Positions 57,376 through 64,000 of a stretch of DNA of 64,000 bases are shown in pieces; positions within the stretch are counted from its first letter, which is position 1; every line of letters starts with the position of its first letter. The notes beneath the pieces are model-generated. The model did no database searches and had not been told where the DNA came from. It saw only the letters and a program-made list of their open reading frames with translations. Position numbers and translations under genes: made by a program. This DNA is from Micromonospora globbae (GTDB lineage Bacteria > Actinomycetota > Actinomycetes > Mycobacteriales > Micromonosporaceae): the NCBI RefSeq assembly GCF_003610785.1, contig NZ_RAQQ01000006.1, positions 62,001-126,000 on the forward strand. The letters run 5' to 3'.

Positions 57376-58059
57376 TCACCGGGGCGGGTACGGGGGCGGG
57401 GGCTGGTGCGGGGCGGGTGGGAACCCGGGCGGTGCCGGCGGGAAACCGGGCGGCACGGACGGCGGGAAGCCGGGCGGCACGGACGGCGCGGGCGGGCGCC
57501 GGCGGAACCACACGTTCGCCGCCGGCAGCGCCAGCAGCACGGCTACCACAAGGTAACCGAGTGCCTGGCCGACGGAAAGCCCCGCGCTCAACGGGATCCA
57601 CCACGGCGGGTAGGCGTCGCCGACCAGGTTGAGCAGCTCGGCCGTGGCCTGGTCGTCGGCGCCCAGCCGCAGCGGGGTGGACCGCTGGACGACCAGCACC
57701 GTCAGGCCGCAGCAGCCGCAGAGCAGGCCGAGGCCGCAGACGACCCAGGTGGCCACGCGCGCACCGGGGCGACCGCCGGCCACGCCGAGGGCGAGGACGG
57801 CGAGGAGGACGGCGGCCAACACGTTGATCACCGCTGCCAGCACGGCGGAGGTGCGCAGCAACGCCACCACACCGTCGATGTCGTCGGTGGTCGCCGAGGA
57901 CCCGCTCGCCGCCGACCGGAAGCGGTCGACGGTCCCGCCGACGACCAGCAGGCCCACCACGACGTACGCGAGCGCGAGGACCGCCATCAGCAGCAGCACC
58001 GTCGTCGCCAGCGTGACCGTGGCGGGGCGGCGGGCCGGCACCGGCTGCGGGTACGACAC
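57376..58059 (-). CDS. Four-helix membrane protein with Pro-rich tail, copy 1
   Basis: A 227-residue membrane protein with four hydrophobic segments (about 20-45, 72-95, 105-128, 165-188) and a proline-rich C-terminus (VPPGFPPSVPPGFPP...). A paralogue lies just upstream at 58128-58952 with the same topology and a similar tail. The GTG at 58059 is the first base region of a 20-bp hairpin that hides its GGAGGG SD. No enzymatic motif is seen; function unknown. A Cys-rich segment (GLLCGCCG) is notable in helix 3. Confidence 0.75.
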   Translation of the reverse strand: MSYPQPVPARRPATVTLATTVLLLMAVLALAYVVVGLLVVGGTVDRFRSAASGSSATTDDIDGVVALLRTSAVLAAVINVLAAVLLAVLALGVAGGRPGARVATWVVCGLGLLCGCCGLTVLVVQRSTPLRLGADDQATAELLNLVGDAYPPWWIPLSAGLSVGQALGYLVVAVLLALPAANVWFRRRPPAPSVPPGFPPSVPPGFPPAPPGFPPAPHQPPPPYPPR

Positions 58060-58110
58060 GACGGGTCCCTCCGATAGGCGTCGACTGCAACCTATCGGAG
58101 GGACCCGTCG
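58059..58110 (-). promoter_or_regulatory. Hairpin burying the RBS of the 57376-58059 gene
   Basis: Perfect 20-base arms (58059-58078 and 58091-58110) with a 12-base loop. On the minus-strand RNA the 3' arm contains the SD GGAGGG and abuts the GTG start, so folding would sequester the ribosome-binding site. It also lies 18 bases downstream of the upstream gene's stop, so it may serve as terminator, attenuator or RNA switch. Confidence 0.75.
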
Positions 58111-58127
58111 ATGTGGCTCTCCGCGGC

Positions 58128-58952
58128 TCAGCTCATGGGCGGCGGCGTCGGGCCGGGCCGGTCCGACGGCGGTGGCTGGTCACCGGGCTGGCCGGGTGCC
58201 GGCGGCTGACCCGGCTGACCGGGCTGACCAGGCGTCGGGTAGCCCGGGGCCGGCGGGTAGCCGGGGGTCGGCGGGTAGCCGGGGGTCGGCGGGTAGGCGG
58301 GCTCGCCGGACGTCTGCGGGTAGCCGGGCGTCGACGGCTGGCCCGGGTAGGCGCCACCGGGGACCGGCGGCTCCCAGACCGGCTGCGGCTTCCGGAAGAA
58401 CTCGTTCGCCTTCGGCAGCGCGAGCAGGATCAGCGCGGCGAGCAGCGCGAGCACGCCGATCACCCCGAGCAGCGTGTTGACCGGGGTGAACCAGCCGGGC
58501 AGCGCCGCGTCGAGCCGGCGCTGGATCTCGTCCGGGCTCGGCGCGTCACCACTCGTGCCACCGGCGCCGCCGGTGAAGCCGCCCGCGGCGCCGCTGACCA
58601 GGTTGCCGCCCGAGCAGCAGATCATGATGCCGCCGAGGACCCAGGTCGTGATCCGGGAACCGTTCTTGCCGCGGTTGTTGAGCAGCGCGAGCACGACCAG
58701 CGCCGCCGCGAGGAGCAGCGAGAAGACGGCCGCACCGATGCCGATGGCGTAGGTGACGGTGCCGATCGCGTCGGCGGTCTCCCCCGAGGTGTCGGCGTAC
58801 GCGTCCTGCAGCGCGTCGCGGATCTTGCCGATCGTCGCCAGCGTGATGATCAGCCCGATCACCTGGAGGACGGCGAAGAGTATCAGCAGGTAGCTGGAAA
58901 TCGTCACCACACCCGGCCGGGACCGGGCCGGGGTGCTGGGTGGATCGACCAC
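58128..58952 (-). CDS. Four-helix membrane protein with Pro/Gly/Tyr-rich tail, copy 2
   Basis: A 274-residue membrane protein paralogous in layout to the one downstream: helices at about 18-40, 65-92, 100-125 and 155-185, a conserved small-residue segment with cysteines (GGIMICCSGGNLVSG) and a long Pro/Gly/Tyr-rich cytoplasmic or extracellular tail with repeats of YPPTPGYPPTPG. GTG at 58952 follows GGAAGGAGC. No enzymatic motif is seen; function unknown, perhaps an envelope scaffold. Confidence 0.78.
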   Translation of the reverse strand: MVDPPSTPARSRPGVVTISSYLLILFAVLQVIGLIITLATIGKIRDALQDAYADTSGETADAIGTVTYAIGIGAAVFSLLLAAALVVLALLNNRGKNGSRITTWVLGGIMICCSGGNLVSGAAGGFTGGAGGTSGDAPSPDEIQRRLDAALPGWFTPVNTLLGVIGVLALLAALILLALPKANEFFRKPQPVWEPPVPGGAYPGQPSTPGYPQTSGEPAYPPTPGYPPTPGYPPAPGYPTPGQPGQPGQPPAPGQPGDQPPPSDRPGPTPPPMS

Positions 58953-59053
58953 GATGCTCCTTCCCTAGATCGCGCCCACACCGTATCGGCATACGACCAG
59001 CCGGGCACGCCGCGACGCCGCGGGCCGGGCGGCCGGACGCGGAAGGCGGCCCG

Positions 59054-59641
59054 CTAACCCCGGGCCGTCGACGGATGGACCAGGATCTCGCCGAGGTGCA
59101 GCAGTTCGCCCCGGGCCACCTCCCAGCCCGCCTCCCCGTACGCCTCGAAGGTGAGCCGGGCGCCACCCGGCGCCTGGTAGTCGTGGTAGCGCATGGTGCC
59201 GCTCGGATCGAGACCGGTGCTGCCGCTGGTCGTGTACCGGGCCTGCCCGGACTCCATCCAGTCGTACCGCCGGCCGGCGAACTCGATGGTGGGGGCGCCC
59301 GGGGTGAGCGCCGCCGCGGGCTCCGCGTCCCAGAGCACGAGCTCCAGCTTCCGGTCCTCCTCGATCGAGAGCCGGCGCCGGACGCCGTCCGCGTCCTCGA
59401 TCAGGTGCTCGATCCAGCTCCACCCCACCTCGACGAGGCGGATCGTGCCGCGGACCGAATAGGACACCTGGCGGATCTCCACGACGTCGCCGGGACGGAT
59501 CCGGCGCGGGTCAGCGCGCGGGACGTCCCTGGCGGCCGCTCGCCGCCGGGCCCGGGACCGGTGCGCGGCCGCCACGGCGAGGGCCACCGCCGCAACCACG
59601 ACCAGGCAGCCCACCACCAGGTACGCGACCCATCCGTTCAC
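59054..59641 (-). CDS. DUF4178 domain protein with N-terminal membrane anchor
   Basis: A 195-residue protein: one transmembrane helix (WVAYLVVGCLVVVAAVALAVA), then basic residues, and a DUF4178-like domain (about 45-190) with RIRPGDVVEIRQVSYSVRGTIRLVE, EDADGVRRRLSIEEDRKLELVLW, YDWMESGQARYTTSGSTG, YHDYQAPGG and EVARGELL. DUF4178 proteins often accompany membrane-stress (PspA/phage-shock-like) and toxic-anion clusters in other bacteria; here no such cluster is seen. Function inferred from family only. Confidence 0.8.
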   Translation of the reverse strand: MNGWVAYLVVGCLVVVAAVALAVAAAHRSRARRRAAARDVPRADPRRIRPGDVVEIRQVSYSVRGTIRLVEVGWSWIEHLIEDADGVRRRLSIEEDRKLELVLWDAEPAAALTPGAPTIEFAGRRYDWMESGQARYTTSGSTGLDPSGTMRYHDYQAPGGARLTFEAYGEAGWEVARGELLHLGEILVHPSTARG

Positions 59642-59780
59642 CGACCACCCTCCCCCGGCACGTCGGCGCGAACGCTAACAACCCCGCGCACCCGGGCGTA
59701 CGGGCCGATGGTCGAAGTGAGCGCCCGGTCACGGACCGGTGGGCACGCGTGCCCACCGTCGGACGCACCGGGCTGCCGGA

Positions 59781-60158
59781 TCACGCCGCGGCGAGGCGGT
59801 CCGCCGCGTACTCGCGGAGTGAGGAGCGGCCCATCACGCAGCCGGTGAACGTCGTGAACTCGGCCGGGTCGTCGCGCAGCGCCGTCCAGGCCGCCCGGGC
59901 GGCGCCCGGGTCGACCTGTTCCAGGAGCGTCGCCGCGTACGCCCGCCCCGCGGGCGACCCGCGGTCGAGCAGCCGGTCGACGTGGCCGCGTACCTCGTCG
60001 GGGTGCGCGGCCAGCGCGGCCTCGACCCGCCGGTACGCCTCGGTCACCGGCAGCACCGTGCCGGCGAACCCCACCCCGCCGAAGGCGAGCGTGTCCGCCC
60101 GCGCCAGTTCCTCGACGGCGTCCGTCAACTCCCGGTCACGCGCTCCGCTGCCGACCAT
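59781..60158 (-). CDS. Hypothetical helical protein
   Basis: A 125-residue cytoplasmic protein starting MVGSGARDRELTDAVEELARAD. Conserved-looking Leu/Ala spacing (ALAAHPDEVRGHVDRLLDRGSPAGRAYAATLLEQVDP...WTALRDDPAEFT) resembles HEAT-type helices. The SD AGGA lies before the ATG at 60158, which is preferred over the upstream frame start. Upstream of it on the opposite side lies clpB in the same orientation; no link is known. Confidence 0.7.
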   Translation of the reverse strand: MVGSGARDRELTDAVEELARADTLAFGGVGFAGTVLPVTEAYRRVEAALAAHPDEVRGHVDRLLDRGSPAGRAYAATLLEQVDPGAARAAWTALRDDPAEFTTFTGCVMGRSSLREYAADRLAAA

Positions 60159-60208
60159 GTCCTCATCATTCCCCGCGCCGCCCCGTCCCATCCCTTCCCG
60201 GACGTGAC

Positions 60209-60238
60209 GGGGGTCGGCGGCACACGCCGCCGACCCCC
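60209..60238 (-). terminator. Stem-loop after clpB
   Basis: Perfect thirteen-base arms GGGGGTCGGCGGC and its complement, four-base loop, 12 bases beyond the clpB stop. Likely terminator. Confidence 0.8.
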
Positions 60239-60250
60239 AGGACGGGCGGG

Positions 60251-62842
<2,592 letters not shown>

Positions 62843-62886
62843 GGCTCCCCCGGATCGGCGTGTCCACTAGGAAGGACACAACCAGA

Positions 62887-62907
62887 GTTGAGCCTATTCC
62901 GCTCAAC
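62887..62907 (-). promoter_or_regulatory. HAIR-type HspR operator upstream of clpB
   Basis: GTTGAGC-N7-GCTCAAC at 62887-62907 conserves the TTGAG-N9-CTCAA core of the HAIR element (CTTGAGT-N7-ACTCAAG), the known binding site of the heat-shock repressor HspR in actinobacteria. It sits 45 bases before the clpB start. Neither hspR nor dnaK is in this window. Confidence 0.85.
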
Positions 62908-63020
62908 CCTGGCGATGTGACTCCGGTCACTAGCAGGAGATGGAATGTGCGGGATGCGCCCTCCGGAGGGGCGTTCCGCCACTAGGATCTGCGGAAATCG
63001 CTGAGCGGTAGCCTTGTCGG

Positions 63021-63521
63021 GTGCGAGTACGTGTCGAACAGACCGCGCTGCCGGGGATCGGCGTCCGTCACGACCTCGTGACGGAGTCGGGACGCCGGCT
63101 GGGCGTGGTCACCCACCGCAACGGTCGTCGTGACCTTGTCCTCTATGACCCAGACGATCCTGATTCGTGCCAGGCTGACGTTCCGCTGACCGACGACGAG
63201 GCGGAGGCCCTCGCCGACATCCTCGGCGCGTCACTGATGCTCGGTCAACTCTCCGGGCTGCGCGAACAGGCCGCCGGGCTGCTCACCGAGCAGATCGCCA
63301 TCCCGGCCGGTTCCCCGTACGTCAATCGGAAGCTCGGCGACACCAAGGCCCGTACGCGGACCGGCGCCTCGATCGTGGCGGTGCTCCGCCAGGGCGAGGT
63401 GATCGTCTCGCCGGACCCGGCCTTCCGCTTCGCCGCCGGTGACGTGGTGGTCGTCGTCGGGACCCGCCAGGGTCTCGACGGAGTGACCGCCATCCTCGCC
63501 GACAGTGACCCGGACGGCTGA
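63021..63521 (+). CDS. KhtT-like cation:proton antiporter regulatory subunit
   Basis: A 166-residue soluble protein. Residues about 1-75 have the KhtT N-terminal pattern (VRVEQTALPGIGVRHDLVTESGRRLGVVTHRNGRRDLVLYDPDDPDSC), and 85-160 are an RCK_C/TrkA_C domain (AIPAGSPYVNRKLGDTKARTRTGASIVAVLRQGEVIVSPDPAFRF). It would gate the membrane antiporter encoded next, binding a nucleotide or pH signal. Only eight bases separate it from the antiporter gene. Confidence 0.9.
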   Translation: MRVRVEQTALPGIGVRHDLVTESGRRLGVVTHRNGRRDLVLYDPDDPDSCQADVPLTDDEAEALADILGASLMLGQLSGLREQAAGLLTEQIAIPAGSPYVNRKLGDTKARTRTGASIVAVLRQGEVIVSPDPAFRFAAGDVVVVVGTRQGLDGVTAILADSDPDG

Positions 63522-63528
63522 GGCGCGT

Positions 63529-64000
63529 ATGCACGAGACCACAACACTGCTCATAGAAGTTGGCGCGCTGCTCTTCCTGCTGGGCCTGCTCGGCCGGTTG
63601 AGCCGCCGTATCGGCCTCTCGCCGATCCCCCTCTACCTGCTCGCCGGCCTGGCGTTCGGGCACGGCGGCCTGCTCCCGCTCAGCGCCAGCGAGGAGTTCT
63701 TCGCCGTCGGCGCCGAGATCGGCGTGATCCTGCTGCTCGTGATGCTCGGCCTGGAGTACTCGGCCAGTGAGCTGGTCGGCAACCTCCGTTCCGCGGCGCC
63801 GGCCGGGCTGATCGACGGCCTGCTCAACGCGCTGCCGGGGGCCGCGTTCGCGCTGCTGCTCGGTTGGGACTGGGTGGCCGCGCTGGTGCTCGCCGGCATC
63901 ACCTGGGTCTCCTCCTCCGGTGTGATCGCCAAGGTCCTCGGCGACCTGGGCCGGCTCGGTAACCGCGAGACACCGGTCATCCTCTCGGTCCTGGTGATCG
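63529..64000 (+). CDS. Cation:proton antiporter (KhtU-like), partial at window end
   Basis: The first 157 residues of a membrane antiporter of the CPA2 family, cut by the window edge. Six hydrophobic stretches are visible, with LLGRLSRRIGLSPIPLYLLAGLAFGHGG, LGLEYSASELVGNL and GITWVSSSGVIAKVLGDL. The segment around GLEYS and SSSGVIAK corresponds to core helices of the Na+(K+)/H+ antiporter fold. With the KhtT-like subunit it probably exports K+ in exchange for protons. Confidence 0.9.
   Translation, partial: MHETTTLLIEVGALLFLLGLLGRLSRRIGLSPIPLYLLAGLAFGHGGLLPLSASEEFFAVGAEIGVILLLVMLGLEYSASELVGNLRSAAPAGLIDGLLNALPGAAFALLLGWDWVAALVLAGITWVSSSGVIAKVLGDLGRLGNRETPVILSVLVI

Overview
The window is high-GC DNA from a filamentous actinobacterium, most likely a Micromonospora or close relative (Micromonosporaceae). 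This is inferred from gene content: the small developmental regulator BldC, DUF3073 and DUF3151 proteins, an F420-type PPOX protein, a SigE-type ECF sigma factor, and a bldC / conserved gene / valine dehydrogenase / DUF3073 / purM / purF block like that of Streptomyces. GTG starts are common and genes are tightly packed. I saw no rRNA, tRNA, CRISPR array, transposase or phage module.

Layout. Positions 0.25-8.8 kb hold a secreted hydrolase, a Gln/Gly-repeat protein, small cytoplasmic proteins, a lipoprotein of the amino-acid-binding class whose two half-domains appear in swapped order, a two-gene beta-oxidation operon, a small acidic Ca-binding-like repeat protein and a flavin/F420-binding protein. 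Positions 8.9-24 kb carry the conserved bldC-vdh-purMF-purLQS block. Between DUF3073 and purM sits a two-gene peptide natural-product (RiPP) locus: a radical SAM/SPASM maturase followed by an overlapping 78-residue precursor with a C-terminal W/F-x-N core. From 24 to 27.8 kb come a trypsin-like protease, a YbjQ protein, purB and an SDR.

From 27.8 to 39 kb lies a lipid-metabolism region: thiolase divergent from a FabG4-like reductase and a MaoC-type dehydratase (the fadA2-fabG4-htdX arrangement of mycobacteria), two DedA paralogues flanking a two-component system, and a TetR regulator divergent from SCP2, acyl-CoA dehydrogenase and acyl-CoA ligase genes. Similar inverted repeats stand before both divergent units, which suggests shared TetR control. 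Positions 39-44.4 kb contain an ECF sigma/membrane partner pair, purD, purA and an AbiEi/DUF559-type protein embedded in intergenic palindromes and tandem repeats.

From 44.5 to 60 kb are a possible DAG-kinase-like protein, a giant disordered EspI-like ATPase, DUF3151, a LOG-like protein, class II aldolase, a sortase-anchored surface protein, a third DedA, ArsR, pyrE, an SDR and two paralogous proline-tailed membrane proteins. The right end has clpB with an HspR-type (HAIR) operator, followed by a K+/H+ antiporter pair (KhtT-like regulator, antiporter cut by the window edge).

Together the window supplies most of purine synthesis (purS, Q, L, F, M, D, A, B) plus pyrE, but purN, purE/K, purC and purH are not here. 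The most interesting items are the RiPP locus, the apparently circularly permuted binding protein, an RBS buried in a 20-bp hairpin, a recurring GATCATGAGGTT palindrome family, and candidate operators linking two fatty-acid clusters.
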